A stretch of 64,000 nt of DNA from Proteus vulgaris (GCA_901472505.1 LR590468.1:682001-746000), one strand, 5' to 3'. Numbered from the stretch's first letter, positions 1 through 12,255 are shown. The notes: generated from the letters alone by a model not told the origin. Numbers and translations are program-made.

Positions 1-65
1 TTTCCGTTTATGTCTTTTATCAATTATTTCAATCATCATTATCTATCAGCCAACGATTTTACAAG

Positions 66-92
66 AAAAAAGCACCTCTGCGGTGCTTTTTT
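66..92 (-). terminator. Rho-independent terminator of the acyl-CoA synthetase gene
   Basis: The inverted repeat AGCACC/GGTGCT has a 5-base loop and is flanked by A and T runs on both sides. It starts 11 bases past the stop codon of the minus-strand gene. The symmetry means it could also stop transcription entering from the left on the plus strand. Confidence 0.85.
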
Positions 93-103
93 ATCACTTA
101 AAT

Positions 104-1909
104 TTAATCTTGATACATCAATTCGATTTCATTTCGATAGCGTTCTGAAATAATTTTACGACGAAGTTTTAATGTTGGTGTTAATTCACCAGATTCCATT
201 GAAAAACCTTCAGGAAGTAATGTAAAGCGCTTCACTTGATGAAAACTTGAAAAGTTTTTTTGCATTTCACGTAAACGTTCATCAAACAGCTCTTTAATTT
301 TGGTATGACGCAATAATTCGATACGATCTTGGTATTTTAGATTTAATGCACGAGCGTGCTCTTCTAGTGCATCAAAACAAGGCACAATGAGCGCTGAAAC
401 AAACTTACGCGTATCAGCAATCACCGCAATATGCTCAATAAAACGGTCTTGTCCTAAAGTACCTTCAATCATTTGTGGCGCTATATATTTACCATTCGAC
501 GTTTTCATTAAGTCTTTTAAACGTTCAGTAATAAATAGTACACCATCACTATCAAGTGCGCCGGCATCACCGGTACGTAACCAACCATCTTCTGTAAAAG
601 CTGCGGCCGTATCTTCTGGCTTATTGAAATACCCTTTCATCACAATGCTGCCACGGACTTGGATTTCATTTTCAGCCCCAATCCGTACCTCAACACCAGG
701 TAATGGTGTGCCAATAGAGCCTAACTTATACGTATTTTCTTCCCAGCATGAAACCGTGGCACAGGTTTCTGTCATGCCATAACCGTATTTAATATTAATG
801 CCCGTTGCTAAAAAGAAACGAATAACCGTATCATCTAAACGTGCACCTGCCGCGGGTAAAAAGCGAACACGTCCACCTAAAATTTGACGTAATGGTTTTA
901 AAATCTTCTTATCAGCAAAGCGATAACATAAGCGAGAAATAAAACCAAGCTTGCGCTGACTAAGCTGTGCTTCGCGCTGTTTCTCACCCTGTTTGATTGC
1001 CCATTTAAAGATAAATTGGCGCAACATTGAAGCCTGAGACACTTTGTCTTGAATTGCGCTATACACTTTTTCATAGAAACGCGGAACAGCACACATCACG
1101 GTAGGCTTAACGGTACTCATTGCTTCTCTAACAGCATGTGTATCCGTTAAATACACATTAACAGCCCCCGTGTGCATAACATAGAAGCTCCACGCACGTT
1201 CAAAAACATGAGAAAGTGGTAAGAAGCATAATGAAACGTCTTCATCTGATAACGAAAGGCGTTCGTCATGGAGATAGAGTTGAGATGCAAGGCTCGTATA
1301 ATCGAGCATTACACCTTTAGGTTCGCCAGTTGTTCCTGATGTATAAATCAAGGTAAACAGATCGTCTAAGTTACATTCATGAATACGTTGTGCTAACACG
1401 TCATCATGCTGATATTGTGTATTATTTATTAAACTATCGAGGTAACATGAAGGTGTATTTGCGTTTAATACAACATCAGAATTAAACACAATAATATGTT
1501 CAAGTTGAGGACATAACGCTAATAATGCAGAAGCGATATCGTATTGTTTTTGGTCACCAACAAAAAGAATGCGAATATTTGCATCATTTAAAATATAAGC
1601 GGCTTGTTCAACACTGCTTGTAGCATAAAGAGGAACCGTTACCGCACGCAATTGCAAAGAAGCAATATCAGCCAAAGACCAATCAATGGTATTTTGAGAA
1701 AAGATCCCAATATTTTCTTGAACACTCACACCCATTTCTAATAATGCATTTGAGAGCGCGCGTGTTTTCTTTTCAACCTCTTCCCATGACATTTCGATAT
1801 TGTGCTTAACATCCCACTGACGATAAGCAATATTATTCCCGCGGTGTAAAAACTGCATTTGCAATCTTCTAATTATATGATAATCATGAAGATTATTATT
1901 AGTTATCAT
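104..1909 (-). CDS. long-chain fatty acid--CoA ligase, AMP-forming (FadD15-like)
   Basis: A 601-residue acyl-activating enzyme of the ANL superfamily. The family makes acyl-AMP from a fatty acid and ATP, then acyl-CoA, usually at the inner face of the membrane. The ATP-binding signature YTSGTTGEPKGVM lies at residues 189-201. The adenylation motif YGYGMTE is near residue 378, and the hinge/C-terminal motif GWLRTGD and the lysine-containing KYIAPQMIE follow. Length fits the bacterial FadD15-type group rather than E. coli FadD. The ATG at 1909 has AGGA five bases upstream (minus strand). It stands alone, with its own terminator downstream and about 500 bases of non-coding DNA upstream. Substrate chain length cannot be read from the sequence. 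Confidence 0.9.
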   Translation of the reverse strand: MITNNNLHDYHIIRRLQMQFLHRGNNIAYRQWDVKHNIEMSWEEVEKKTRALSNALLEMGVSVQENIGIFSQNTIDWSLADIASLQLRAVTVPLYATSSVEQAAYILNDANIRILFVGDQKQYDIASALLALCPQLEHIIVFNSDVVLNANTPSCYLDSLINNTQYQHDDVLAQRIHECNLDDLFTLIYTSGTTGEPKGVMLDYTSLASQLYLHDERLSLSDEDVSLCFLPLSHVFERAWSFYVMHTGAVNVYLTDTHAVREAMSTVKPTVMCAVPRFYEKVYSAIQDKVSQASMLRQFIFKWAIKQGEKQREAQLSQRKLGFISRLCYRFADKKILKPLRQILGGRVRFLPAAGARLDDTVIRFFLATGINIKYGYGMTETCATVSCWEENTYKLGSIGTPLPGVEVRIGAENEIQVRGSIVMKGYFNKPEDTAAAFTEDGWLRTGDAGALDSDGVLFITERLKDLMKTSNGKYIAPQMIEGTLGQDRFIEHIAVIADTRKFVSALIVPCFDALEEHARALNLKYQDRIELLRHTKIKELFDERLREMQKNFSSFHQVKRFTLLPEGFSMESGELTPTLKLRRKIISERYRNEIELMYQD

Positions 1910-2412
1910 AATTTTCCTGCTATTTATGGAAAAGCGACCGTGTTATGAAACTGAAATGGGTAAAACACGCCACTTACAATTTCAGCTTACACATGTTCGC
2001 TGACTCGAATAAAAGTCTAAGTGATCCACCAAAATAAAGGAATTCAATTTTACATAAATTTGTAAAATTGTGAGTTATGAAAAGTTTTGTCAAAAGACGC
2101 TATCTCACAAAAGTAAGAAAACGAGATCTTAAGATCTTATTTTTTATGAAAGGAAAAAAGGAAAAGCTGATAAATAACAATAAGTAATTGTTACAACTTA
2201 ATCAGTGATAATATAAAGAAGCATAGGTTCTTGTAAAAAACAGGTTTAACGTAGTAATAATACGAATAAGAGTCATTATGACAAATAAAGGGCAAAAATA
2301 GTGACAGCAATCCAATTTTAAACGCTATCTTGGTCATTAGCCGAATGGCTAACGTTATCTGCCACTATTTCTGCATAATTAGTAATAAATACTAATTATG
2401 AGCGAAAACACT
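1910..2412. other. non-coding spacer between acyl-CoA synthetase and leuO
   Basis: About 500 AT-rich bases with no convincing gene. It holds a palindrome around AGATCTTAAGATCT (about 2122-2140) followed by a T run, and a short inverted repeat TTAGCC/GGCTAA at 2337-2352. Either could be a weak terminator. The promoter of the minus-strand acyl-CoA synthetase gene should lie at the left end but was not pinned down. Confidence 0.5.
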
Positions 2413-3357
2413 CTAGTTTTGGCAAACTTCACTTAATAAGTTTTTCATCCATAAGTGGCCTTTATCACGTGCTGTTGACTCATGCCAAATTAAGTAACAT
2501 GGACGTTCTGTTTTTTCCCAAGGTAATGACACTGCTTTAATATCTAATTGCTCAGAGTAATACTCAACTAACCATCTTGGTGCAATAGCAACCAAATAAG
2601 TTTTAGAGACAATATTTAATACGCTATTTAAATCGGTTCCCTGATAAGTGATTAAATCTTCTAAATGAGTATCTTTATAATAAGGTGTGCTAAATGAACC
2701 AATATCATCTAAAGAAACAATTGAGTGTTGCTCATTTAATAACATATCTTGAGTGACACTCTCTTTAATACGAGGATGTTTATTTGAAACCACTAAAACA
2801 ACTTCATCATTAAATAAAGGCTGAGAATGAAACTCTGTTCTTTCAAATTCTTTATAATTAATAAAGAATTCGACTTCTTGATATTTTAACTGGTGTTCTA
2901 TATTGCTATTTAAATAAGATTTAATATTAACATTAATATTAGGTGTTTTGTTTTTAATTTGTTCAACTATTTTGGGTGCTAATTTTATATCTAGAGGGCT
3001 ACAAATAGATAAATTAAATATACGTTCACTTTGCTCGGGTTCAAATCCAGCACCAGGAAGTTCATTATGAACCAATTGTAAAGCTTGTCTTACTGGGCCA
3101 AAAAGTTGTTTAGCTCTTAATGTTGGTTGAATACCACGTCCATAACGGACAAATAATTCATCATTAAACATAACTTTAAGTCGAGAAACAGCATTACTTA
3201 CTGCGGGTTGTGACATACCTAGCACCTGTGCGGCACGGGTAACATTTTGCATTTGCATGACAGCATCAAATACCGTTAATAAATTGAGATCAACATTACG
3301 TAAATGCATATCTGTTGATTCTCTGTTGGTAACTGTTGCTGATGTGTAATCCGTCAT
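2413..3357 (-). CDS. leuO: LysR-family transcriptional regulator LeuO
   Basis: A 314-residue LysR regulator, the same length as E. coli LeuO and colinear with it. The N-terminal helix-turn-helix is at about residues 23-80 ([16 protein letters not shown], then [14 protein letters not shown] and [10 protein letters not shown]), followed by the effector/oligomerisation domain. LeuO antagonises H-NS silencing and controls many stress and surface genes in enterics. It is divergent from the leucine operon, the classical arrangement. The start ATG at 3357 has GGAG eight bases upstream. The AT-rich 690-base gap to leuL is the expected H-NS/LeuO target region. No frameshift or missing part was seen. 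Confidence 0.95.
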   Translation of the reverse strand: MTDYTSATVTNRESTDMHLRNVDLNLLTVFDAVMQMQNVTRAAQVLGMSQPAVSNAVSRLKVMFNDELFVRYGRGIQPTLRAKQLFGPVRQALQLVHNELPGAGFEPEQSERIFNLSICSPLDIKLAPKIVEQIKNKTPNINVNIKSYLNSNIEHQLKYQEVEFFINYKEFERTEFHSQPLFNDEVVLVVSNKHPRIKESVTQDMLLNEQHSIVSLDDIGSFSTPYYKDTHLEDLITYQGTDLNSVLNIVSKTYLVAIAPRWLVEYYSEQLDIKAVSLPWEKTERPCYLIWHESTARDKGHLWMKNLLSEVCQN

Positions 3358-4051
3358 TTCTTACTCCACTATGTTATCATAATAACTAAATAAATATTAT
3401 TAACTAAAATATTATTAATAATAGATATGTTTTAACTATTACTTTAACTATTTATTAAAATTTATTATTCATCATCCATGCATATAACTAAACATATAAG
3501 TTTCATATCAATAAAAAAACATACTTCATATAAAAAGTTTAAATTAATATCGAAATTAAATGTATAGAAAATGATTATATCAATATATATTACAACCTGT
3601 TTTACCTTCTGCCTTGCAAATAATAAAACAAAGTATGATAAAAATCATAATAAAATAATGTACTTTCATTCCTAAAATAGGCAATCAATAGTGATTATCT
3701 TTTATAATACAATGATTTTTATTCTTACATTCAAAACGTTGCTCACATTCCTCTTCTCCTCTTTCTCTTACCTTTCTTTTTTTCTGACTTGCTTAGTTGG
3801 TGAAAAAAAAAGCAAACAATTGTTTAATTTTGTATTTCACTCCTTTTTAAACCATGCACGGAACATTAACCCAATCAATGATTCACCGATAGTCATAATC
3901 ATTAGTAAAAATTTAGATATTAGTCAGAATCACTATGAAAAACTTATAAATAATCAGGTCAAATGATTTAATAAATTCCAACACTTGACATCTTTATTGG
4001 TATTAGGTATCAATAAATAAAGATTATTGAGAACTTATCTAGGGATGTTTC
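3358..4051. other. leuO-leuL intergenic regulatory region
   Basis: Nearly 700 very AT-rich bases between divergent leuO and the leucine operon. An open frame at 3691-3966 is low-complexity (Phe/Leu/Ser/Ile rich), has no clear ribosome site and resembles nothing known, so it is not called. The region contains the leu operon promoter at its right end. By analogy with E. coli and Salmonella the rest is probably an H-NS/LeuO-bound control region. Confidence 0.6.
3985..4013 (+). promoter_or_regulatory. predicted sigma-70 promoter of the leucine operon
   Basis: A perfect -35 hexamer TTGACA (3985-3990) stands 17 bases before a fair -10 hexamer TATCAA (4008-4013). Transcription would begin near 4019, about 30 bases before the leader peptide start. 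This is a prediction from the hexamers only. Confidence 0.6.
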
Positions 4052-4129
4052 ATGCTGAACGCAATTTTACTATCAAGCCTACTACTACTCGCAACGTTTA
4101 TGCGCGGTCGGCTTATGGGTAAAAAGTGA
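4052..4129 (+). CDS. leuL: leu operon leader peptide
   Basis: A 25-residue peptide of the form MLNAILLSSLLLLATFMRG... with eight leucine codons, including the run CTA CTA CTA CTC. The rare CTA codons make translation sensitive to charged leucyl-tRNA. AGGGA lies at 4041-4045, six bases before the ATG. A transcription terminator follows 21 bases after the stop, and leuA comes next. This is the standard attenuation arrangement: with leucine scarce the ribosome stalls on the leucine run and the terminator does not form. The peptide is not similar in sequence to E. coli LeuL but has the same design. Confidence 0.9.
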   Translation: MLNAILLSSLLLLATFMRGRLMGKK

Positions 4130-4150
4130 AACACACCTGCCCTTAGAGAG

Positions 4151-4179
4151 AAAACCCGCGCTAGTCGCGGGTTTTTTTA
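4151..4179 (+). terminator. leu operon attenuator terminator
   Basis: Stem AACCCGCG (4153-4160) pairs with CGCGGGTT (4166-4173) around a 5-base loop, followed by a run of Ts. It sits between leuL and leuA and is the attenuator that leucine-dependent stalling would bypass. Confidence 0.9.
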
Positions 4180-4225
4180 TACCTGGGAGAGCGCAAACAC
4201 TAAATAAAAAGAGAAGGAACAAATT

Positions 4226-6880
<2,655 letters not shown>

Positions 6881-6881
6881 T

Positions 6882-8291
6882 ATGGGTAAAACATTATATC
6901 AAAAAATCTATGATGCACATGTTGTCAGAGAAGTGAGTGATGAAACACCCATTTTATATATCGATCGACATTTAGTGCATGAAGTGACATCACCTCAAGC
7001 CTTTGATGGATTAAGAACAAAAGGTCGCCCTGTTCGTCAACCTAATAAAACCTTTGCAACGATGGATCACAACGTATCAACACAAACAAAAGATATTAAC
7101 GCTTGTGGTGATATGGCTAGGATCCAAATGCAAGAGTTGATGAAAAACTGCCAAGAATTCGGTGTCACACTGTATGACTTAAACCATCCTTATCAAGGAA
7201 TAGTCCACGTGATGGGCCCAGAACAAGGCTTGACCTTGCCGGGAATGACGATTGTTTGTGGTGATTCACATACCGCAACACATGGTGCTTTTGGATCATT
7301 AGCTTTTGGGATCGGTACTTCAGAAGTTGAACATGTTTTAGCAACTCAGACCTTAAAACAATCTCGCGCCAAAACATTAAAAATTGAAGTTCAAGGCAAG
7401 ACCGCCATTGGGATCACTGCAAAAGATATCGTTTTAGCCATTATTGGTAAATTAGGTAGTGCAGGTGGTACAGGTTATATCGTTGAATTTGCAGGCGAAG
7501 CAATTGAGGCATTAAGCATGGAAGGTCGAATGACCTTATGCAATATGGCCATTGAAATGGGAGCAAAAGCAGGATTAGTCGCACCTGATGACACGACATT
7601 TGCGTATTTAAAAGATCGCCAATTTGCTCCTAAAGGCCAATCATGGGATGAGGCTGTCGCTTATTGGAAAACCTTAAAATCTGATGACGATGCAACCTTC
7701 GATGCTACTGTTACCATTAATGCTGCTGACATTGCGCCACAAGTCACCTGGGGCACTAACCCGGGGCAAGTTATTGCTATTGACCAAATTGTTCCCTTAT
7801 TAAACAGCTTTAATGATCCTGTTGAACGAGCTTCGGCTGAAAAAGCTTTGGCTTATATGGGATTAAGTGAAGGCATCAATTTAACAGACGTTGCTATTGA
7901 TAAAGTCTTTATTGGCTCTTGCACCAATTCCCGCATTGAAGATTTACGTGCGGCAGCTGAAATTGCGAAAGGCCATAAAGTTGCCTCTCATGTTCAAGCG
8001 ATTGTTGTTCCTGGCTCAGGACCTGTTAAAGCACAAGCTGAAGCAGAAGGCTTAGATAAAATCTTTATTGAAGCGGGTTTCGAATGGCGCTTACCGGGTT
8101 GTTCAATGTGTTTAGCCATGAATAACGATAGATTAAATCCAGGCGAGCGTTGTGCATCCACCAGCAACCGTAACTTTGAAGGTCGCCAAGGTCGTGGAGG
8201 CAGAACGCATTTAGTTAGCCCAGCCATGGCAGCAGCTGCGGCCATTAATGGTCATTTTGCAGATATTCGTACATTTGCAGTGGCATCTTAA
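6882..8291 (+). CDS. leuC: 3-isopropylmalate dehydratase large subunit
   Basis: Aconitase-family large subunit that isomerises 2- to 3-isopropylmalate together with LeuD. It is 469 residues from [13 protein letters not shown], close to the 466 of E. coli. The [4Fe-4S] ligands are visible as GSCTNSR (one Cys) and PGCSMC (two Cys), and the DHNVSTQ and [12 protein letters not shown] substrate motifs are intact. It starts one base after leuB, so translation is probably coupled, and ends eight bases before leuD. Confidence 0.96.
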   Translation: MGKTLYQKIYDAHVVREVSDETPILYIDRHLVHEVTSPQAFDGLRTKGRPVRQPNKTFATMDHNVSTQTKDINACGDMARIQMQELMKNCQEFGVTLYDLNHPYQGIVHVMGPEQGLTLPGMTIVCGDSHTATHGAFGSLAFGIGTSEVEHVLATQTLKQSRAKTLKIEVQGKTAIGITAKDIVLAIIGKLGSAGGTGYIVEFAGEAIEALSMEGRMTLCNMAIEMGAKAGLVAPDDTTFAYLKDRQFAPKGQSWDEAVAYWKTLKSDDDATFDATVTINAADIAPQVTWGTNPGQVIAIDQIVPLLNSFNDPVERASAEKALAYMGLSEGINLTDVAIDKVFIGSCTNSRIEDLRAAAEIAKGHKVASHVQAIVVPGSGPVKAQAEAEGLDKIFIEAGFEWRLPGCSMCLAMNNDRLNPGERCASTSNRNFEGRQGRGGRTHLVSPAMAAAAAINGHFADIRTFAVAS

Positions 8292-8299
8292 AGGAGAGC

Positions 8300-8905
8300 A
8301 TGATGAATAAATTTACTCAACATACAGGTATTGCGGTTCCTTTAGATGCTGCAAATGTGGATACCGATGCCATTATTCCTAAGCAATTTTTGCAAAAAGT
8401 CACCCGTACTGGCTTTGGTAAACATCTATTTCACGATTGGCGTTTTTTGGATGACGAAGGTACACAGCCTAATCCAGCTTTTATTTTGAATCAGCCTATT
8501 TACCAAGGTGCTTCTATTTTATTAGCACGAGAAAATTTTGGTTGTGGCTCATCACGTGAACATGCTCCTTGGGCATTAACAGATTATGGTTTTCACGCTG
8601 TTATCGCTCCGAGTTTTGCTGATATCTTTTATGGTAATTCATTTAATAACCAATTATTGCCAATCAAATTAAGTGATGATGAAGTCTCACAATTATTTGA
8701 TTGGGTAAAAGAACATGCCGGTATTCCAATTACCGTAGATCTCGTCGCACAAGAGGTCAGAGCGGGTGAATTATGTTTCTCTTTTGAAATTGATTCATTT
8801 CGCCGTCATTGCATGATTGAAGGATTGGACAGTATTGGATTAACACTGCAACACCAAGATGACATTAGCGTTTATGAGGCAAAACAACCTGCCTTTATGC
8901 GCTAA
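8300..8905 (+). CDS. leuD: 3-isopropylmalate dehydratase small subunit
   Basis: The swivel-domain partner of LeuC, 201 residues, with the conserved [18 protein letters not shown] opening and the [13 protein letters not shown] substrate loop. Two ATGs stand in tandem at 8300 and 8303. AGGAG at 8292-8296 is better spaced for 8303, so the true product may be one residue shorter. It is the last gene of leuABCD, with a strong terminator 55 bases downstream. Confidence 0.95.
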   Translation: MMNKFTQHTGIAVPLDAANVDTDAIIPKQFLQKVTRTGFGKHLFHDWRFLDDEGTQPNPAFILNQPIYQGASILLARENFGCGSSREHAPWALTDYGFHAVIAPSFADIFYGNSFNNQLLPIKLSDDEVSQLFDWVKEHAGIPITVDLVAQEVRAGELCFSFEIDSFRRHCMIEGLDSIGLTLQHQDDISVYEAKQPAFMR

Positions 8906-8960
8906 TAAGGGCAATTTTTCACCTTCTTCTACTTTCTGTGATGTTTACTTTGTTATTCTT

Positions 8961-8987
8961 GCCGTAAATTCATTTACGGCTTTTTTT
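8961..8987 (+). terminator. leuABCD operon terminator
   Basis: A perfect 8-bp stem GCCGTAAA/TTTACGGC with a 4-base loop is followed by seven Ts. It points away from leuD and abuts the convergent terminator of the predicted SgrS RNA. Confidence 0.95.
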
Positions 8988-8994
8988 ACCAAAT

Positions 8995-9115
8995 AAAAAA
9001 GCCAGCGATCAATTATCACTGGCCGGCAATCACCGAATGCTCAAATGGGGAGTCTGTCAGTATTCATAATTTGTGATAACTAACATAAGAGCTAACTTTA
9101 AACACAAACATTATC
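8995..9115 (-). ncRNA. sgrS: SgrS-like small RNA (glucose-phosphate stress)
   Basis: Between leuD and sgrR, and divergent from sgrR as in E. coli, the minus strand carries TTGAGCATTCGGTGA (9030-9044). It closely resembles the E. coli SgrS ptsG-pairing core (CTGAGTATTGGTG). Immediately downstream is a 9-bp terminator stem GCCAGTGAT/ATCGCTGGC (9001-9023) with a T-rich tail, the Hfq-binding 3' end design of SgrS. E. coli SgrS has the same order of parts. The 5' end is inferred from a TATATT -10 hexamer at 9121-9126 and is uncertain. At about 120 nt it is shorter than the 227-nt E. coli RNA and has no room for the SgrT peptide. Known role: SgrR-activated RNA that blocks ptsG translation during sugar-phosphate stress. 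Confidence 0.75.
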
Positions 9116-9169
9116 GGTCTAATATAAGGAAATTAAAATTGATCACTTTATTAAGGGATTTCCTCTTTT

Positions 9170-10867
9170 ATGACCACCCCCCGCTTAGAGTTGCAATTTA
9201 TTCGCCTATGGCAAGCCTTTCAGGGAAAGACATCTGAAACTACCTTACAAGAATTAGCACAAACGCTACATTGTACGCGTCGTCATGTCCGTTCTTTATT
9301 AAATAAAATGCAAGAAATAGGCTGGATAAATTGGCAAGCAGAAGTAGGTAGAGGCAAAAAATCCACACTGAGTTTTCAATCTAATGCACAAGAAATTCAA
9401 CAAAATCGTGCTGAGCGTTTAATAGAAGAGAACGATATTGAAAAGCTTGTTGCACTGATGGGTGATAAAGACTCTGTACGCCAAATGGTACTCTCACAAA
9501 TTGAAAAAAGCTTTCACCCCGGTCAACAATTACTGCGCATTATTTACTATCGCCCTTTTAGGAATTTATTACCTGGAACACCATTAAGACGTTCTGAATT
9601 ACATTTAATGAGTCAAATATTCAACTCATTAGTCCATCTAAAAGAGGAAAATGGGGAAGTCGACGCTGAATTAGCTCATCATTGGCAGATGATCACAGAG
9701 CAACATTGGCGATTTTATTTACGCCCTTCTATTTATTTCCATCATGGTCGCGAGCTCACACTTGAAGATATCAGCTCTTCTTTAATGCGCATGAAACACT
9801 GCAACCCACTTTATGCACATATAGAACGTATTTCCTCGCCCCAACCTTATGTGCTTGATATTTTCTTAAACGAAGCCGACAAACAATTTGCAACGCTATT
9901 AGGAAGTCCACAAGCGGTTATTTTGCCAAAGGAATGGGCATCACTTCCGACCTTTGCACAGCACCCAATAGGAACTGGTGCTTATCAAGTCATGGCTAAT
10001 GATCAACATAAACTGCAAATCAAAGCCTTTAATCGCTATTTTGGCTTGCGTGCATTATTAGATGAAATTGATATATGGGTTGTACCTGAACTAAATAAAA
10101 AAATGGTCTGTTCAACCATTCATTTAACAGATGATGATACCAACAAAGATCCCCTAGAAAGCCGTAAAGAAGAAGGATGTTATTTTTTACTTTACGACAG
10201 TCGCTCAGCGCAATGTCAACAAACAGAAATAAGAGCTTGGTTAAGTAGCGTACTAACCCCGGTTAATATGCTGACGCATTGCGATCCGTTCTATCAACGC
10301 CATTGGTCTCCTGCTTATGGATTATTACTTCATTGGCATCACAGTAAATTAATCCGCCAACATCCTAAACCAACTTCATTAACCAAACTGACTGTCACTC
10401 TTTATAAAGAGCATCATGAATACAGTACTATTGCAGATTTAATAGAAAGTATTTTATCTCAATATGATATTGAACTTACTATTCAAGTCCTCGATTACGA
10501 ACAGTGGTATTATGGTGAAGCAGAAAGTGATATCTGGTTAGCGACAGTAAATTTCTATAAACCCTTAGCGTTTTCTATTTTTGCAACCCTCTATGAATTA
10601 CCCCTTTTTCATCAATGTTTAGGGCGTTCGTTTACACAAGACCTCTCTTTATGGCATCAAAAAGCACTACCGCTAGAAGCGTGGTGTCGTCAACTGACAC
10701 ACGATATTTGGCTTTATCCTTTATTTCATCATTTACTTGAGCTACAAGGGCAAAGAACCATACGTGGTGTCAAAATGAATACTTTTGGTTGGTTTGATTT
10801 CAAATCGGCATGGTTTACACCTGATACTGATACTGATACTGATACTGATACGCCAAAGTTAACATAA
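9170..10867 (+). CDS. sgrR: transcriptional regulator SgrR
   Basis: A 565-residue regulator with an N-terminal winged helix (about residues 1-60, ELAQTLHCTRRHVRSLLNKM) and a large C-terminal domain related to ABC-transporter solute-binding proteins. E. coli SgrR is 551 residues with the same plan. It senses glucose-phosphate stress and activates sgrS, whose candidate lies divergently upstream. The extreme C-terminus is odd: five in-frame copies of CTGATA (10821-10850) encode an Asp-Thr repeat tail before PKLT. The ATG at 9170 is poorly served by a ribosome site (GGGA about 15 bases upstream), consistent with low expression. Confidence 0.93.
   Translation: MTTPRLELQFIRLWQAFQGKTSETTLQELAQTLHCTRRHVRSLLNKMQEIGWINWQAEVGRGKKSTLSFQSNAQEIQQNRAERLIEENDIEKLVALMGDKDSVRQMVLSQIEKSFHPGQQLLRIIYYRPFRNLLPGTPLRRSELHLMSQIFNSLVHLKEENGEVDAELAHHWQMITEQHWRFYLRPSIYFHHGRELTLEDISSSLMRMKHCNPLYAHIERISSPQPYVLDIFLNEADKQFATLLGSPQAVILPKEWASLPTFAQHPIGTGAYQVMANDQHKLQIKAFNRYFGLRALLDEIDIWVVPELNKKMVCSTIHLTDDDTNKDPLESRKEEGCYFLLYDSRSAQCQQTEIRAWLSSVLTPVNMLTHCDPFYQRHWSPAYGLLLHWHHSKLIRQHPKPTSLTKLTVTLYKEHHEYSTIADLIESILSQYDIELTIQVLDYEQWYYGEAESDIWLATVNFYKPLAFSIFATLYELPLFHQCLGRSFTQDLSLWHQKALPLEAWCRQLTHDIWLYPLFHHLLELQGQRTIRGVKMNTFGWFDFKSAWFTPDTDTDTDTDTPKLT
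10821..10850 (+). repeat. hexanucleotide repeat (CTGATA)5 in the sgrR 3' end
   Basis: Five perfect tandem copies of CTGATA in frame with sgrR, each unit adding Asp-Thr to the C-terminal tail. Changes in copy number would stay in frame and only lengthen or shorten the tail. Confidence 0.95.
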
Positions 10868-11490
10868 GCTACCGACCTCTTACGATAATTCAATGAGTCA
10901 TTATTTGTGTTAATTCACAGAAATCTTGAAAGTTATAAACACCCACACAAATGCTTAGGGGATTTATTCACTTTTTCTGTGGATATCTATGTGAAAAAGG
11001 GTGAGATAATCAGGGTATAGTTTTTATATTGTTAAAAAGGTTGTTGATATAAATTTTAAAATATCACTTATAATTCAAATTAGTAGCTAGTTTTTAATGC
11101 CTATTTCTACGATTGGATAAAACAATTAAAAGCCCCTCTCGCTTAAATCGTACAAAAAACAACCACAGAATGTTTTATCCACAGGTTATGCCGATTAGTT
11201 AGGCAAAATGGGATAATTTTGGCAAATATCTGCAAAAGTCAAGGCTGTAAATCAGAACAGTGATCTCACTTTCTGTGAGTTATCCCATAAAGCTGTGGAT
11301 AACCTAGTGTAAAAGCCTGTTTATGATTTCAGGATAACCGTGCACAACTTGAAATTATAAATTTCAATGCGAGAATTAACCCAAAAAAATGATGATATAT
11401 CATGCTATTATGATTTAAATAAAATAAAGCTAAATACGTTACCAACAACCTGTTTTTTCTGTCTATTATTTATACAAGAAGATAATAACT
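10868..11490. other. sgrR-mutH spacer with a cluster of DnaA-box sequences
   Basis: About 620 bases without a gene. Two perfect DnaA boxes face each other: TTATCCACA at 11175-11183 (plus) and at 11294-11302 (minus). One-mismatch boxes occur at 10964-10972 (TTATTCACT) and 10978-10986 (minus, ATATCCACA). There are few GATC sites, so this does not look like oriC itself. The mutH promoter should lie at the right end. The palindrome GAAATTATAAATTTC sits at about 11351-11365. Confidence 0.6.
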
Positions 11491-12168
11491 ATGTTTACGC
11501 CACCTGTAGCACCTGAAAATGAGCACGTTTTATTTGAACGAGCAAAAGCACTTGCAGGTTACACTTTTGGTGAACTTGCAGCTTTTGCACAATTGCCTAT
11601 CCCAATTGATCTTAAAAGAGATAAAGGCTGGGTAGGCATGTTGTTGGAGTATTATTTAGGTGCAAGTGCAGGTAGCAAACCTGAGCAAGACTTCAGTGAA
11701 TTGGGTATTGAACTTAAAACAATTCCAATTGATAGATTCGGTATGCCTTTAGAAACCACCTTTGTGTGTGTTGCCGCATTAACCGGAAACAGTGGTATTA
11801 CATGGGAAAATAGCCATGTAAAACATAAACTCTCTAAAGTATTATGGGTGCCTGTTGAAGGTGAAAGAGAGATCCCATTAGCACAACGTCGCGTTGCTTC
11901 TCCACTACTCTGGAGTCCCAATCATCTAGAAGAAGAATTATTACGCCATGATTGGGAAGAATTAATGGATATGATTGTACTGGGCAAAGTAGAAAGTATT
12001 ACGGCACGTCATGGACAGGTGTTACAAATTCGCCCCAAAGCCGCAAACAGTAAAGCCTTAACCGAGGCTATCGGTGAAAATGGGCAACGCATCATGACAT
12101 TACCTAGAGGATTTTATTTGAAAAAGAATTTTACAGCCCCGTTGCTTGCCCGTTATTTTCAGCTTTGA
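11491..12168 (+). CDS. mutH: DNA mismatch repair endonuclease MutH
   Basis: Nicks the unmethylated strand at hemimethylated GATC sites when activated by MutS-MutL. It is 225 residues, colinear with E. coli MutH (229). The catalytic D-x(6)-E-x-K set is D67, E74 and K76 within [15 protein letters not shown], and the C-terminal [11 protein letters not shown] segment is conserved. GAAG lies upstream of the ATG. The gene is single and convergent with the downstream SDR gene. Its neighbourhood (sgrR on one side, speBA/metK on the other) is not that of E. coli. Confidence 0.96.
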   Translation: MFTPPVAPENEHVLFERAKALAGYTFGELAAFAQLPIPIDLKRDKGWVGMLLEYYLGASAGSKPEQDFSELGIELKTIPIDRFGMPLETTFVCVAALTGNSGITWENSHVKHKLSKVLWVPVEGEREIPLAQRRVASPLLWSPNHLEEELLRHDWEELMDMIVLGKVESITARHGQVLQIRPKAANSKALTEAIGENGQRIMTLPRGFYLKKNFTAPLLARYFQL

Positions 12169-12192
12169 TTTCGTTATAAATCACCCACAAAA

Positions 12193-12230
12193 AATACCCT
12201 GTGTCATTATCTTAAATAACACAGGGTATT
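12193..12230 (-). terminator. terminator between convergent mutH and the SDR gene
   Basis: A 12-bp perfect stem AATACCCTGTGT/ACACAGGGTATT with a 14-base loop. On the minus strand it is followed by a T run, so it mainly serves the SDR gene. It may also slow transcription coming from mutH. Confidence 0.85.
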
Positions 12231-12255
12231 AACAAGTCACACTCTATTTTAGTGA

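Noticed and set aside
3691..3966. 91-codon plus-strand open frame between leuO and leuL
   Set aside because: Low-complexity Phe/Ser/Leu-rich translation in very AT-rich DNA, no ribosome site, no resemblance to a known protein; most likely chance.
9060..9115. SgrT-like peptide inside the SgrS candidate
   Set aside because: The only frame is a 15-codon peptide unlike SgrT, with no clear ribosome site.
11175..11302. DnaA-box pair as a chromosomal replication origin
   Set aside because: Too few boxes and GATC sites, no AT-rich 13-mer array recognised, and no mnmG, mioC, dnaA or rpmH nearby; kept only as a DnaA-box cluster.
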